Shown here one piece after another: positions 18,673 to 29,420 of a DNA stretch of 64,000 bases. The notes below the pieces were generated by a model, which worked only from the letters and a program-made list of their open reading frames with translations, did not search any database and was not told the DNA's origin. Made by a program: the position numbers and the translations under genes. The stretch comes from Dongia mobilis (GTDB lineage: Bacteria; Pseudomonadota; Alphaproteobacteria; Dongiales; Dongiaceae). Positions within the stretch are counted from its first letter, which is position 1; the number at the start of each line of letters is the position of its first letter. Location of the stretch: contig NZ_SNYW01000011.1 in the NCBI RefSeq assembly GCF_004363235.1, positions 124,001-188,000 on the forward strand, in the 5' to 3' direction.

Positions 18673-20337
18673 TCAAACCCGGATCAAATGCACCTTGGTG
18701 ATCGGCTTCTTGTCATAGGTGCGGTGGAACCAGCGCCGCGCGGCAAGCCGGACCGCCTCGGCAAGCTCGGAATCGTCGCCGCGCTTGGTCCTGGGCATCC
18801 CCTCCATGGCGTCCGCCACCTCTTCGGCGATTGCCGCCACCGCCTCCCCCGCCGCCGGCTCGTCCAGCAGGCCATCCAGCGAGACCTTGGCCGGAACCAG
18901 CGGCTTGCCGGCATGATCCACCACCAGCGAGACCAGGATGACGCCGTTGAAGCTCATGCGGTGGCGGTGGCGGATGGCCTCGCTGTCGGCCGGGACCAGC
19001 GCCTTGCCATCGAGGGCGAGGCGGCCGGAGGGCACCCTTGCCACCGTCTCGACCGGGCCGGGGGCAAGGCGGATCAACATGCCGTTCTCCGGCGCCAGCG
19101 CTTCCGGTACCTGGCACGCCTTCGCGAACTTCACGTGTTCCTGGATGTGCCGCGCCTCGCCATGGACCGGCAGTGCCACACGCGGGCGCACCCAGTGGTA
19201 CATCTCGGCCAGTTCGTCCCGCGCCGGATGGCCCGAGACATGGACATGCTCGTCGCGATCGGTGATCACCTCGATGCCGCGTCTGGTAAGATCGTTCTGC
19301 AGACGGTTGATGGAAAGCTCGTTCCCCGGAATCACGCGCGAGGAGAAGATCACGGAATCGCCCGGCTCCAGCGTCACATGGGGATGCTCGCCGCGCGCGA
19401 TGCGGGTCAGCGCCGAGCGTGGCTCGCCCTGGCTGCCGGTGCAGATCATCAGCACGTTCTCGCGCGGGAAATAGCCGACATCATGCTCGTCGACAAAGGG
19501 CGGCAGATCGGTGAGATAGCCGTTCTCCTGTGCCGCCTCGACCATGCGCCACAGCGAGCGGCCGACGAGGGCGCAATGGCGGCCATGGGCCTCGGCCACC
19601 TTGGCGATGGTCTCGACGCGGGCCAGATTGCTGGCGAAGCAGCCGATGGCGACCCGGTTGTCCAGGCGCCCGACCAGTTCCATCAATGAAGCGCGGACGT
19701 CCGCCTCGGAGCCGGACGTCCCCTCGACGAAGACATTGGTGGAATCGCAGATCATGGCGAGGACGCCGCCCTGCCCCAGCGCGCGCAAGGCCACCTCGTC
19801 GGTGGTCGGCCCCACCAGCGGCTCCGGGTCCAGCTTCCAGTCGCCGGTATGCAGCACGGCGCCCAAGGGCGTCCGGATCACCACGGCGTTGGGTTCCGGG
19901 ATCGAATGGGTCAGGGTGATGAGCTCAACCTCGAACGGGCCGATGGTCGATTTCCCCGACATCGGGATGATGGTGATCTTCGCCTCGCGTTCCAGCCCCG
20001 CCTCGGCCAGTTTCCGCTTGAGGACCGAAGCGGTGAACGGCGTCGCATAGAGCGGACAGCGCAGGCGCGGCCAGAGATAGGGCACGGCGCCGATATGGTC
20101 CTCATGGGCATGGGTCAGCACGATGCCGACCAGGTCATCCGACCGCTGGTCGATGAATTGCGGGTCGGGCATGACGACGTCGATGCCGGGGACCGAATCG
20201 TCGCCGAAGGAGATGCCGAGATCGACCATCAGCCATTTGCCGGCATGGCCGTAGAGGTTGAGGTTCATGCCGATCTCGCCGGACCCGCCCAAGGGCAGGA
20301 ACAGCAATTCGTCGTCGCGCGGAGACAGGGAATTCAT
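18673..20337 (-). CDS. rnj: Ribonuclease J
   Basis: Metallo-beta-lactamase/beta-CASP nuclease with 5'-3' exo- and endonuclease activity in mRNA decay and rRNA maturation, 554 residues. The metal motif THAHEDH is at 75-81. Other family pieces are FLPLGGSGEIGMNLNLYG, LHTGDWKLDP, SDSTNV-type MICDSTNVFVEG and VHVSGHPARDEL. The ATG shares one base with the coaX stop (TGATG), so translation is coupled. Placement after nuoN-birA-coaX is conserved in Rhodospirillales. Confidence 0.95.
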   Translation of the reverse strand: MNSLSPRDDELLFLPLGGSGEIGMNLNLYGHAGKWLMVDLGISFGDDSVPGIDVVMPDPQFIDQRSDDLVGIVLTHAHEDHIGAVPYLWPRLRCPLYATPFTASVLKRKLAEAGLEREAKITIIPMSGKSTIGPFEVELITLTHSIPEPNAVVIRTPLGAVLHTGDWKLDPEPLVGPTTDEVALRALGQGGVLAMICDSTNVFVEGTSGSEADVRASLMELVGRLDNRVAIGCFASNLARVETIAKVAEAHGRHCALVGRSLWRMVEAAQENGYLTDLPPFVDEHDVGYFPRENVLMICTGSQGEPRSALTRIARGEHPHVTLEPGDSVIFSSRVIPGNELSINRLQNDLTRRGIEVITDRDEHVHVSGHPARDELAEMYHWVRPRVALPVHGEARHIQEHVKFAKACQVPEALAPENGMLIRLAPGPVETVARVPSGRLALDGKALVPADSEAIRHRHRMSFNGVILVSLVVDHAGKPLVPAKVSLDGLLDEPAAGEAVAAIAEEVADAMEGMPRTKRGDDSELAEAVRLAARRWFHRTYDKKPITKVHLIRV

Positions 20338-21110
20338 CAGCCGCGGTTCCGGCGGTAGATCTCGACCAACCCGCGCATGGTGATATCCGGGTCGAGATGC
20401 GTGATGACCGGCGTCTGGCCGTGGAACAGCGGCGCCAGGCCACCCGTGGCCACAACGTCAAGCGAACCGCCGAACTCCTCGCCGATGCGCTTCACCATGC
20501 CCTCGATCAGGCCGACATAGCCCCAGAAGATGCCGGACTGCATCGCCTCGGTGGTACTCTTGCCGATGACGCGGCCGGGGCGCTCCACCACGATGCGCGG
20601 CAGCATGGCGGTGGCGCTGTGCAGGATCTCGACCGAAAGCACGATGCCGGGCGCGATCGCGCCGCCGATATAGTTTCCCTCGCCATCGACCACGTCGAAA
20701 GTGGTCGCCGTACCGAAATCCACCACCACCAGCGGCTTCCGGTAGGTCAAATGGCCCGCCACCGCATTGGCGAGGCGATCGGCGCCGACGGTCGAGCTTG
20801 GAATGTCCATCTTGACCTCGATGCCCAGCTTGACGCCCGGATCGCCAACGACCAGCGGCTTGGTCTTGAGGTGTGCCTCGCACAGCATGTTGAGGTGGAA
20901 GAGCGATTGCGGCACCACGGTGGCGATGATGGCAGCATCGATATCGGCAAGGCGCAGGCCCTGCATCGTCATCAACTGGTTGAGCCAGACGACATACTGG
21001 TCGGCAGTGCGTCCGGCCTCGGTCTTGATGCGCCAGTCGCCCAGGGGTTTCTCGCCGTCATAGACGGCGAATTTGACATTGGTGTTGTTGGCATTGATGG
21101 CAAGCAGCAT
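20337..21110 (-). CDS. coaX: Type III pantothenate kinase
   Basis: First step of CoA synthesis (pantothenate to 4'-phosphopantothenate). The 257-residue ASKHA-fold protein has the catalytic-base motif GADRLANAVAG and the phosphate motif VVDFGTATTFDVVD. The GGAIAPGI loop is also present. The first motif is unusual: it reads LAINANNTN where the family normally has LAIDxGNTN, so the conserved Asp and Gly are both Asn. The nucleotide sequence confirms AAT and AAC codons. It lies between birA and the RNase J gene. The family is certain; full activity is less so. Confidence 0.92.
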   Translation of the reverse strand: MLLAINANNTNVKFAVYDGEKPLGDWRIKTEAGRTADQYVVWLNQLMTMQGLRLADIDAAIIATVVPQSLFHLNMLCEAHLKTKPLVVGDPGVKLGIEVKMDIPSSTVGADRLANAVAGHLTYRKPLVVVDFGTATTFDVVDGEGNYIGGAIAPGIVLSVEILHSATAMLPRIVVERPGRVIGKSTTEAMQSGIFWGYVGLIEGMVKRIGEEFGGSLDVVATGGLAPLFHGQTPVITHLDPDITMRGLVEIYRRNRG

Positions 21111-21136
21111 CGTTCTTCCCCTGATCTTCCAGCAGC

Positions 21137-21874
21137 CTAGGCGGGTGCGAAGAAGATGTCACCCGCGGCGATGCGGCGAATGACACCGGTTTCGGTTTCC
21201 AGCAGCAGCGTGCCGTCAGGCTCGATCCCGGCGAAGGTCCCGGCTGCCTCCTCGCCGCCCAGCCTTGCCAGGATGCGCGCCCCCAGCCCCTGGGCATGGC
21301 GCAGCCATTCCTCGCGCAGGGCAGCAAAGCCGTCATCCTGCCAGCGTTGATAGAGCGGCTGGAACTCGGCCAGCAGGAGATCCAGCGCCCGGTCCGGCGG
21401 CAGGGCCGGCCCGCCCGCCGCAACCAGATCGGTGGTGGGATAGAGCGCTCCGGCCGGATGATGACGCAGGTTGACGCCCATGCCGAGCACCAGCCAGTCC
21501 GGCCGCGTCGGCTCCGGGCCACCGGATTCCAGCAGGATGCCCGATATCTTGGCGCCACCGACCAGCACGTCATTGGGCCATTTCAGCGTCACCGGTTGCG
21601 CCACCAGGGCGCGGACCAGATTGCCGATGGCCAGCGCCGCCACGAAGCCGAGGGTCGCCGCCTCGGCCGCGGGTTTGCGAGGGCGCAGCAGGATGGAGAC
21701 ATAGAGATTGCCGGGTTCCGAGGTCCAGCTGCGTCCGCGACGACCGCGACCGCTGAGCTGCCGGTCGGCGCGCAGCACGAGGCCAGCGTCGCCCCCCTCG
21801 GCCGCACGCTGCTTCAGCGCATCATTGGTGCTGCCGATCTCCGCAACGGATTCAACCCGGAAGATGAGCGACAT
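21137..21874 (-). CDS. birA: Biotin--[acetyl-CoA-carboxylase] ligase, monofunctional
   Basis: Attaches biotin to carboxylase carrier domains via biotinyl-AMP. The 245 residues contain the biotinyl-AMP loop SGRGRRGRSW, the substrate motif GSTNDALKQ and KWPNDVLVGGAKISGILLE. No N-terminal helix-turn-helix is present, so this is a group I ligase and not a biotin operon repressor. It sits directly after nuoN and before coaX, the conserved alphaproteobacterial neighbourhood. Confidence 0.94.
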   Translation of the reverse strand: MSLIFRVESVAEIGSTNDALKQRAAEGGDAGLVLRADRQLSGRGRRGRSWTSEPGNLYVSILLRPRKPAAEAATLGFVAALAIGNLVRALVAQPVTLKWPNDVLVGGAKISGILLESGGPEPTRPDWLVLGMGVNLRHHPAGALYPTTDLVAAGGPALPPDRALDLLLAEFQPLYQRWQDDGFAALREEWLRHAQGLGARILARLGGEEAAGTFAGIEPDGTLLLETETGVIRRIAAGDIFFAPA

Positions 21875-21898
21875 CGGACCCCGGTCGGTCAGCGGGAA

Positions 21899-23338
21899 TC
21901 AACCGGCAAAGAGCGAATCCGCCGCCGCGGTGGAAAGCTCGATCACCGGTCCGCCGGCAAGGAAGCCGAAGCTGATCACCACGACCGAGGCGATGAGGAC
22001 CGCGCGCAGGGTGCCGGGCACCCGGTCGAACGGCGTCGTCGCCGGGTCGAAGAACATCACCTTGACGATGCGGATGTAGTAGAACGCCGAGACAACGCTG
22101 GTCAGCACGCCGATGACGGCAAGGCCATAGAGGCCGGCGGCGATCGCCGCATTGAAGACGAAGAACTTTCCGAAGAAACCGGCCAGCGGCGGTATGCCGG
22201 CCATCGAGAACATGAAGATGGCAAGTGCCACGGCAAGGCCGCGCTGCGACTGGCTGAGGCCGGCAAGATCCGAAATCTCCTCGACGCCCTGGCCCTGGCG
22301 GCGCATCGCCATGATCACGGCGAAGGCGCCGATCGTCATCACTACATAGATCGCCATATAGAGCAGCAGGCCGTTGATGCCGGCGGCGGTACCCGCAGCA
22401 AGCCCCACCAGGGCGTAGCCGACATTGCCGATCGAGGAATAGGCCATCAGGCGCTTGATGTTCTTCTGCGCGATGGCGGCAACCGCCCCCAGGATCATCG
22501 AGAGCACCGCCACCACGACGATGATCTGGCGCCACTGGTCGTCCATCTCGCCGAAGGGTCCGATGAGGACACGCGCGAAGAGCGCCATGGCCGCCACCTT
22601 GGGCGCCGCCGCGAAGAAGGCAGTGATCGGAGTCGGCGCGCCCTCATAGACGTCCGGCGTCCACATATGGAACGGGACCGCCGAGATCTTGAAGGCAAGG
22701 CCGGCGCAGAGGAAGACGAGGCCGACGATGAGACCGAGCGAGGGCTCGCCCGCGAGGGCGGCCGCCAAGGTCTCGAAGCTGGTCGAGCCGCTGAAGCCGT
22801 AGATCAGCGAGGAACCGTACAGCAGCATGCCGGAGCTCAAGGCACCCAGCACGAAATATTTGAGGCCGGCCTCGGTCGACTTCACCGTGTCGCGGCGAAT
22901 GGCGGCGACGACATAAAGCGCCAGCGACTGCAGTTCGAGGCCGACATAAAGCGCGATGAGGTCGTTGGCCGAGATCATCAGCGCCATGCCGAGTGAGGCC
23001 AGCAGCATGAGGAGTGGCAGTTCGAAGCGCACGACACCGTCCCGCGCCATCTGGTCGAGGGCGACGATGATGGCGACCGCGGCAGCCCCGAACGCCACGA
23101 TCTTGGCAAAGGCGGCAAAGGCATCCGCCACGAAGAGGCCGTTGAAGGCGAGGCCGGCGGCGCCATCCGTCGCGGTGAGTGCGATGGCGATGACGAGCGA
23201 GGCGACGCTGGCCCAGCCGATGAGGCGGGTCGAGCGGTCGCCGCCCCAGGCGCCGAGTACCAGCAGGGCAAGGCTGGCCACCGCCAGGAAGATTTCGGGC
23301 CGGGCGAGGCCGAGATTGAGGCTGACGAAGGACTCCAT
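21899..23338 (-). CDS. nuoN: NADH-quinone oxidoreductase subunit N
   Basis: Antiporter-like proton-pumping subunit of complex I (ND2 family), 479 residues of hydrophobic helices. Family segments are LYVGLELQSLALYVVAAIRR, VPFHMWTPDVYEGAPTPITA and KRLMAYSSIGNVGYALVGL. These carry the conserved Glu and Lys residues of the proton channel. It is the last complex I gene in the operon; birA follows after 24 bp. Confidence 0.97.
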   Translation of the reverse strand: MESFVSLNLGLARPEIFLAVASLALLVLGAWGGDRSTRLIGWASVASLVIAIALTATDGAAGLAFNGLFVADAFAAFAKIVAFGAAAVAIIVALDQMARDGVVRFELPLLMLLASLGMALMISANDLIALYVGLELQSLALYVVAAIRRDTVKSTEAGLKYFVLGALSSGMLLYGSSLIYGFSGSTSFETLAAALAGEPSLGLIVGLVFLCAGLAFKISAVPFHMWTPDVYEGAPTPITAFFAAAPKVAAMALFARVLIGPFGEMDDQWRQIIVVVAVLSMILGAVAAIAQKNIKRLMAYSSIGNVGYALVGLAAGTAAGINGLLLYMAIYVVMTIGAFAVIMAMRRQGQGVEEISDLAGLSQSQRGLAVALAIFMFSMAGIPPLAGFFGKFFVFNAAIAAGLYGLAVIGVLTSVVSAFYYIRIVKVMFFDPATTPFDRVPGTLRAVLIASVVVISFGFLAGGPVIELSTAAADSLFAG

Positions 23339-23356
23339 GACTGCTCTGCCCTTGCC

Positions 23357-24937
23357 TTATTGCGAACCGGCGGCCGGCGCCGCGGCTTCAGATTGTTCCA
23401 TGGCCAGCGCCGGCGCGATCAGCGCCGCGTCGAGGCCGCCCTCGGCAACTGCCTCCATGCGCGGACCGTAATCGCGCACGAAGGCCTCGACCGTGGGGCC
23501 GAAGATCGAGGTGAAGCTGACCGGATAGATGCCCATCCAGAAGACCAGGATAACCAGCGGCGCAAACACCGCCTTCTCGCGCCAGGACATGTCGGCCATC
23601 GCCCTGACGTCATCCTTGGTCAGTTCGCCGAAGACGACGCGGCGATAGAGCCACAGCATGTAGGCAGCGCCGAGAATGAGGCCGGTGGCAATGAAGAGAG
23701 CCACCCAGGTACTGTCCTGGAACACGCCCACCATGATCAGGAATTCGCCGATGAAGCCGGCTGTCCCGGGCAGGCCAACCGAGGCCATGGTGAAGATCAG
23801 GAAGACGAAGGCGTAGCGCGGCATGTTGTGGACCAGGCCGCCATAACGCGCGATCTCGCGGGTATGGAGCCGGTCATAGATGACGCCGACGCAAAGGAAG
23901 AGTGCGCCGGAAACGACACCGTGGGCCAGCATCTGGAACAGTGCCCCCTCAATGCCCTGCTGGTTCATCGAGAAGATGCCGGCGGTGACGAACCCCATAT
24001 GCGCGACCGAGGAATAGGCGATCAGCTTCTTCATGTCCTCCTGGGCCAGCGCCACCAGCGAGGTATAGATCACGGCGACAATGCTCAAGGCATAGACCAG
24101 CGGCGTGAAATAGGCCGAAGCCTCGGGCAGCATCGGGATCGAGAAGCGCAGGAAGCCATAGGCACCCATCTTCAGGAGCACGCCCGCCAGGATCACCGAA
24201 CCCGCCGTCGGCGCCTCGACATGGGCGTCCGGAAGCCAGGTATGGACCGGCCACATCGGCACCTTGACCGCGAAGGAGGCGAACAGCGCCAACCACAGCC
24301 AGAATTGGATGTCCGGATCGAAGGTGAAGGCCATCAGGGTCGGGATGTCCGTCGTTCCCGCGAGCTGGTACATCGCCAGGATGGCGAGCAGCATGAGGAC
24401 CGACCCGGCGAGCGTGAACAGGAAGAACTTGATCGCCGAATAAACCCGGCGCGGCCCGCCCCAGATGCCGATGATGAGATACATCGGGATGAGCACGCAT
24501 TCGAAGAACACATAGAAGGTGACGAAGTCGAGGGCGCAGAAGGTGCCAACCATCAGCGTCTCGAGCCCCAGGAACGCCACCATGTATTCCTTCACCCGCT
24601 TCTCGATCGTCTCCCAGCTCGCCAGGATGCAGATCGGCGTCAGCAGGGTCGAGAGCAGCACGAAGGTCATCGATATACCGTCGACGCCCATGTGATAGTT
24701 GATGCCGAGCGCCGGCAGCCATTCCACCTGTTCGACGAACTGGAAGCCCTCGACCGTGCGGTCGAACTGGAACCAGATCACCAGCGAGACGGCAAAGGTG
24801 ATGAGCGAGGTCCACAGCGCCACATAGCGGGCATTGCGCGCCACCGCCGCCTCGTCCCCCTTGAGGATGAGGATCAGCGCCGCGCCCACGAGCGGCAGGA
24901 AGGTGGTCAGGCTGAGGATGGGCATGCTGCTGCTCAT
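23357..24937 (-). CDS. nuoM: NADH-quinone oxidoreductase subunit M
   Basis: ND4-family proton-pumping subunit, 526 residues. Conserved segments are [20 protein letters not shown] (channel Glu), [20 protein letters not shown] and [20 protein letters not shown]. The C-terminus has an extra alanine-rich tail of about 25 residues. It lies between nuoL (7-bp gap) and nuoN. Confidence 0.97.
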   Translation of the reverse strand: MSSSMPILSLTTFLPLVGAALILILKGDEAAVARNARYVALWTSLITFAVSLVIWFQFDRTVEGFQFVEQVEWLPALGINYHMGVDGISMTFVLLSTLLTPICILASWETIEKRVKEYMVAFLGLETLMVGTFCALDFVTFYVFFECVLIPMYLIIGIWGGPRRVYSAIKFFLFTLAGSVLMLLAILAMYQLAGTTDIPTLMAFTFDPDIQFWLWLALFASFAVKVPMWPVHTWLPDAHVEAPTAGSVILAGVLLKMGAYGFLRFSIPMLPEASAYFTPLVYALSIVAVIYTSLVALAQEDMKKLIAYSSVAHMGFVTAGIFSMNQQGIEGALFQMLAHGVVSGALFLCVGVIYDRLHTREIARYGGLVHNMPRYAFVFLIFTMASVGLPGTAGFIGEFLIMVGVFQDSTWVALFIATGLILGAAYMLWLYRRVVFGELTKDDVRAMADMSWREKAVFAPLVILVFWMGIYPVSFTSIFGPTVEAFVRDYGPRMEAVAEGGLDAALIAPALAMEQSEAAAPAAGSQ

Positions 24938-24944
24938 CAGGGTC

Positions 24945-26900
24945 TCACTTACCGAAAGCGAAGATGTACCAGGTGACCAGCGCGACGATGCCGATCAGCA
25001 TGACGAAGGCGTAGTGGTAGACATAGCCGGTCTGAAGGCGCGCGAACCTCTTGGCGAGGTAGTCGCCGGTCAGCCAGGCAAAGCCGTTGATGGCGCCGTC
25101 GACGATGGCCCCGTCGCCGCCCTTCCACAGGAAGCGGCCGAGGACGAGGGCCGGCCGCACGAAGAGCGCGTCGTAGATCTCGTCGAAATACCACTTGTTG
25201 TAGGAAAGCAGATAGAGCGGCCGCAGCGCCCCCGCGACCGCCGCCGGCAGGCCCTTCTGCACCATATAGGCATAGCTCGCCAGGGCGATGCCGGTGAGAC
25301 CGGCAAAGAGCGGGATCAGCTTCACCCAGAGCGGCACGTTGTGCGCCTCGTGCGGGACATGATTGGTGGCGGCGAAATGCACCGCCTGGCCCCAGAACTC
25401 GGCCATGTGATGACCGACGAAGCTCTCGTACCAGATGATGCCCGCACCGAGAGCACCCGCCGCCAGCACGAAGAGCGGCGCCAGCATCACCCAGGGGCTC
25501 TCATGGACGTGATGCATGACCTCGTGGCTGGCCCGCGGCTGGTTGTGGAAGGTGAGGTAGATCAGGCGCCACGAATAGAATGCGGTCATGACGGCGCCGA
25601 TGATGCCGAGCCAGAAGGCATACATGCCGACCCCGCTATGCGCCGCAAAGGCCGATTCCAGGATGCTGTCCTTGGAATAGAAGCCGGCGAACCCATAGAC
25701 GCCGGGAATGCCGACGCCGGCCAGGGCCAGGTTGCCGATCCACATCAGGCCATACGTGATGGGGATGAGCTTGTAGATGCCGCCCATCTTGCGCATGTCC
25801 TGCTCGCCCGACATGGCATGGATCACCGAGCCGGCGCAGAGGAACAGCAGCGCCTTGAAGAAGGCGTGGGTGAAGAGGTGGAACATGGCGGCGCCATAGG
25901 CACCCACACCGGCGGCGAAGAACATGTAGCCAAGCTGCGAACAGGTCGAATAGGCGATGACGCGCTTGATGTCGTTCTGCGTCAGACCGATGGTGGCGGC
26001 GAAGAAAGCAGTGGAGGCGCCGACGATCGTCACTACATCCTTGGCGATGGGCGCGTATTCGAACATCGGGGAGAGGCGGCAGACCATGAAGACGCCGGCC
26101 GTCACCATGGTGGCGGCATGGATCAGGGCCGAAACCGGGGTCGGACCCTCCATCGCGTCGGGCAGCCAGGTGTGCAGGAAAAGCTGCGCCGACTTGCCCA
26201 TGGCACCGATGAAGAGCAGCAGGCAGAGCGCCTCCAGCGTTGGCACCTGATAGCCGAGGAAATCGAAACTCGGCGGCACGTTGCCGGTCAGCACCGCGTC
26301 GAAGACCGGCTTGAACTCGACCGTGCCGAAGACCAGGAAGACGCCCATGATGCCGAGCGCGAAGCCGAAATCGCCGACCCGGTTGACCAGGAAGGCCTTG
26401 ATCGCGGCCGCATTGGCACTGGGCCGGTCGAACCAGAAGCCGATGAGGAGATAGGAGGAAAGGCCGACGCCTTCCCAGCCGAAGAACATCTGGATGAAAT
26501 TGTCGGCCGTCACCAGCATCAGCATGCAGAAGGTGAACAGCGTCAGGTAGGCCATGAAGCGCGGCACCGACTTGTCGTGGTGCATGTAGCCGATCGAATA
26601 GACATGCACCATGGCCGAGACGGTGTTGACCACGATCAGCATCACGGCGGAAAGCTGGTCGATGCGCACCGCCCAGGCGGCGCGGAACGTGCCGGTCTCG
26701 AACCAGGTGAAGATCTCGGTCGTGCGCGCGACGCCGCTGCCGGTCACGTCGAAGAAGACGATCCAGGAAAGCACCATGGCCAGCAGCATGAGGCCCGAGG
26801 TGATGTACTGCGCGGCATGGTCGCCGAGGCGGCGGTTGCCGAGACCGACGATGAGAGCGCCCAGCAGCGGAAGGGCGACGATGGCGACGTCGATATTCAT
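24945..26900 (-). CDS. nuoL: NADH-quinone oxidoreductase subunit L
   Basis: ND5-family subunit of 651 residues with the long C-terminal lateral helix that braces the antiporter-like subunits. Signature segments are [60 protein letters not shown] and [17 protein letters not shown]. The C-terminal region contains [15 protein letters not shown]. One base separates it from nuoK. Confidence 0.97.
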   Translation of the reverse strand: MNIDVAIVALPLLGALIVGLGNRRLGDHAAQYITSGLMLLAMVLSWIVFFDVTGSGVARTTEIFTWFETGTFRAAWAVRIDQLSAVMLIVVNTVSAMVHVYSIGYMHHDKSVPRFMAYLTLFTFCMLMLVTADNFIQMFFGWEGVGLSSYLLIGFWFDRPSANAAAIKAFLVNRVGDFGFALGIMGVFLVFGTVEFKPVFDAVLTGNVPPSFDFLGYQVPTLEALCLLLFIGAMGKSAQLFLHTWLPDAMEGPTPVSALIHAATMVTAGVFMVCRLSPMFEYAPIAKDVVTIVGASTAFFAATIGLTQNDIKRVIAYSTCSQLGYMFFAAGVGAYGAAMFHLFTHAFFKALLFLCAGSVIHAMSGEQDMRKMGGIYKLIPITYGLMWIGNLALAGVGIPGVYGFAGFYSKDSILESAFAAHSGVGMYAFWLGIIGAVMTAFYSWRLIYLTFHNQPRASHEVMHHVHESPWVMLAPLFVLAAGALGAGIIWYESFVGHHMAEFWGQAVHFAATNHVPHEAHNVPLWVKLIPLFAGLTGIALASYAYMVQKGLPAAVAGALRPLYLLSYNKWYFDEIYDALFVRPALVLGRFLWKGGDGAIVDGAINGFAWLTGDYLAKRFARLQTGYVYHYAFVMLIGIVALVTWYIFAFGK

Positions 26901-26901
26901 G

Positions 26902-27210
26902 TCAGCCCTTCATCATGTTGACGTCCTCGACGGCGATCGAGCCGCGGGAACGGAAGAAGACGACGAGGATGGCAAGGCCGATCGCGGCCTCGGCCGCGGC
27001 TACGGTTAGGACCATCATGGCAAAGACCTGGCCGACCATGTCCTGCAAGAAGGCCGAGAAGGCCACCAGATTGACGTTGACGGCCAGCAGCATCAGTTCG
27101 ACCGACATCAGGATGATGATGACGTTCTTGCGGTTGAGGAAGATGCCGAAAATGCCGATCGTGAACAGGATCGCCGACAGGGTGAGGTAGTGCTCGATGC
27201 CGATGGTCAT
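26902..27210 (-). CDS. nuoK: NADH-quinone oxidoreductase subunit K
   Basis: Small membrane subunit (ND4L family), 102 residues with three helices. Helix 2 contains the conserved Glu in [20 protein letters not shown]; helix 3 contains the second Glu ([18 protein letters not shown]). It lies between nuoJ and nuoL. Confidence 0.97.
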   Translation of the reverse strand: MTIGIEHYLTLSAILFTIGIFGIFLNRKNVIIILMSVELMLLAVNVNLVAFSAFLQDMVGQVFAMMVLTVAAAEAAIGLAILVVFFRSRGSIAVEDVNMMKG

Positions 27211-27213
27211 GGC

Positions 27214-27816
27214 TCAGACCCCCTTCCCCGTCGGAACCTTCTTCAGCTCGACCGAGTTGCGGCTGCGCGCGACCTGGTCGCCGATGCGCTGGCGCTTGAC
27301 GCCGCTGCGGTCGCGATGGGTCAGCACGATGGCGCCCATCATCGCCACCAGCAGGACGAGACCGGCCACCTGGAAGAGATAGAAATACTGCGTGTACATG
27401 ATGTTGCCGAGCGCCTCGGTATTGGTCGCCTCGGCAAGTGCCGGCGTCGGCGCGGCGGCGGGCGCGGTGCCGAGGCTGCTGCCGGCGACCACGAAGATGA
27501 GTTCCGCCGCCAGGATGATGCCGATGACGGCGCCGATCGGCAGGTACCGGACGAAGCCCTGGCGCAACTCGACGAAGTTGATGTCCAGCATCATGACGAC
27601 GAAGAGGAACAGCACCGCGACGGCGCCGACATAGACGACCACCAGCATCATCGCCAGGAACTCGGCGCCGATGAGGACGAACAAAGCGGCCACGTTGAAG
27701 AAGGTCAGGATCAGGAACAGCACCGAATAGACCGGATTGCGGTTGCCGACCACCAGCAGCGCCGACATGACGGCGACCGCGGCAAAGACATAAAAGGCGA
27801 TGGTCTGGACGATCAT
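27214..27816 (-). CDS. nuoJ: NADH-quinone oxidoreductase subunit J
   Basis: ND6-family membrane subunit. The ATG at 27816 (MIVQTIAFYVFAAVAVMSAL) gives 200 residues with five helices; the longer open frame upstream belongs to nuoI in another frame. Characteristic segments are VYVGAVAVLFLFVVMMLDI (the pi-bulge helix) and FQVAGLVLLVAMMGAIVLTH. A periplasmic-side loop rich in Ala/Pro (APAAAPTPALAEA) is specific to this protein. Confidence 0.96.
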   Translation of the reverse strand: MIVQTIAFYVFAAVAVMSALLVVGNRNPVYSVLFLILTFFNVAALFVLIGAEFLAMMLVVVYVGAVAVLFLFVVMMLDINFVELRQGFVRYLPIGAVIGIILAAELIFVVAGSSLGTAPAAAPTPALAEATNTEALGNIMYTQYFYLFQVAGLVLLVAMMGAIVLTHRDRSGVKRQRIGDQVARSRNSVELKKVPTGKGV

Positions 27817-27844
27817 CTCAAAAACTCTCCCCCCACCCTCACCG

Positions 27845-28333
27845 TCAGCGATAGGGCGCGTCGGCGGCGATATTGCCGGCGATCTCCGCCTCCCAGCGCT
27901 CGCCGTTCCTGAGCAGCTTTTCCTTGTTGTAGAACAGCTCCTCGCGGGTCTCGGTGGCAAACTCGAAATTCGGTCCCTCGACGATGGCATCGACCGGGCA
28001 GGCTTCCTGGCAGAAGCCGCAATAGATGCATTTCGTCATGTCGATGTCATAGCGGGTCGTGCGCCGGCTGCCATCGTCGCGTGGTTCGGCCTCGATGGTG
28101 ATGGCCTGGGCCGGGCAGATCGCCTCGCACAGCTTGCAGGCAATGCAGCGTTCCTCGCCATTAGCATAGCGGCGCAGCGCATGCTCGCCGCGGAAGCGGG
28201 GCGAGAGCGGGCCCTTCTCGTAGGGATAGTTGATCGTCACCTTCTCCTTGAACAGGTAACGGAAGGTGAGCGCCATGCCGGAGAGCAATTCCTTCAGCAG
28301 GAAGCTTTTCAGCGTGCGGTCAATGGCGGACAT
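27845..28333 (-). CDS. nuoI: NADH-quinone oxidoreductase subunit I
   Basis: Peripheral-arm subunit (TYKY) with two [4Fe-4S] clusters N6a and N6b. From the ATG at 28333 it has 162 residues, with ligands C63-C66-C69-C73 and C102-C105-C108-C112 in [12 protein letters not shown] and [18 protein letters not shown] six bases upstream fixes the start; 10 bp separate it from nuoH. Confidence 0.97.
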   Translation of the reverse strand: MSAIDRTLKSFLLKELLSGMALTFRYLFKEKVTINYPYEKGPLSPRFRGEHALRRYANGEERCIACKLCEAICPAQAITIEAEPRDDGSRRTTRYDIDMTKCIYCGFCQEACPVDAIVEGPNFEFATETREELFYNKEKLLRNGERWEAEIAGNIAADAPYR

Positions 28334-28343
28334 GATCCACTCC

Positions 28344-29420
28344 TCAATCGCTGGCCGGCTCGGTGGATTCCACCGCGCTGGCTGGCAGGGCATTATTCTT
28401 CTTGGGCAAGCTGTCCGTCGCAATCAGCACACCGGCAGTGATAACCACCATGGCGAGCGAGAGCGGCAGGAACACCTTCCAGCCAAGGCGCATCAGCTGG
28501 TCATAGCGATAGCGCGGGAAGGTGGCGCGTACCCAAATGAAGGTGAAGGCGACGAAGCTGGCCTTGAGCGCGAACCAGATCCAGCCGGGGATCCAGGTGA
28601 AGGGCGCCACATCGAACGGCGCCTGCCAGCCGCCCAGGAACAGCAACGCGGTCATGGCGCTCATCAGCCAGATATTGGCATATTCGCCGAGGAAGAAGAG
28701 CGCGAAGGTGAAGGCCGAGTATTCCGAGAAATAGCCGGCGACCAGTTCCGATTCCGCTTCCGGCAGGTCGAAGGGCGGACGGTTGGTCTCGGCCAACGCC
28801 GAGATGTAAAACACCACGAACATCGGCAGCAGCGGAATGCAGAACCACCAATCCGCCTGTGCCTTGACGATGTCGTTGAGGTTCAACGAGCCGACGCAGA
28901 GCAGCACGGTCACCAGCACGAAGCCGATCGAGACCTCGTAGGAGACCATCTGCGCCGCCGAGCGCAGCGCACCCAGGAACGGATATTTCGAGTTGGAGGC
29001 CCAGCCGGCCAGCACGATGCCGTAGACGCCCAGCGACGAGATGGCGAAGAGATAAAGGATGCCGACATTGAGGTCGGCCAGCACTACGCCGTCATCGAAG
29101 GGGATCACCGCCCAGGCGATCAGCGACAGGATGAAGGTGATCATGGGGGCGACCACGAAGGCAACGCGATTGGCGCCCGAGGGGATGATGGTTTCCTTGA
29201 ACAGCAGCTTCACGCCGTCGGCGATCGGCTGCAGCAGGCCGAAGGGACCGACGACATTGGGACCGCGGCGAATCTGCATCGCCGCCATCACCTTGCGCTC
29301 GGCCAGGGTCAGATAGGCGACCGCGAGCAGCAGCGGCACGATGATGCAGAGGATCATCAGCACCGTGAAGATGGCGGTGCCGAGATAGTCGCCGAAGGTG
29401 GATGTAAAGAACTCAGCCAT
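28344..29420 (-). CDS. nuoH: NADH-quinone oxidoreductase subunit H
   Basis: ND1-family membrane subunit forming part of the quinone chamber, 358 residues. Conserved parts are [36 protein letters not shown] and the acidic loop [20 protein letters not shown]. The C-terminus is a polar tail ending [12 protein letters not shown]. Its start overlaps nuoG by 8 bp. Confidence 0.97.
   Translation of the reverse strand: MAEFFTSTFGDYLGTAIFTVLMILCIIVPLLLAVAYLTLAERKVMAAMQIRRGPNVVGPFGLLQPIADGVKLLFKETIIPSGANRVAFVVAPMITFILSLIAWAVIPFDDGVVLADLNVGILYLFAISSLGVYGIVLAGWASNSKYPFLGALRSAAQMVSYEVSIGFVLVTVLLCVGSLNLNDIVKAQADWWFCIPLLPMFVVFYISALAETNRPPFDLPEAESELVAGYFSEYSAFTFALFFLGEYANIWLMSAMTALLFLGGWQAPFDVAPFTWIPGWIWFALKASFVAFTFIWVRATFPRYRYDQLMRLGWKVFLPLSLAMVVITAGVLIATDSLPKKNNALPASAVESTEPASD

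Noticed and set aside
23360-26921. Long plus-strand open frames opposite nuoM and nuoL
   Set aside because: Charged, Asp/Glu/His/Arg-rich translations typical of the strand opposite hydrophobic genes; no ribosome-binding sites or domains.
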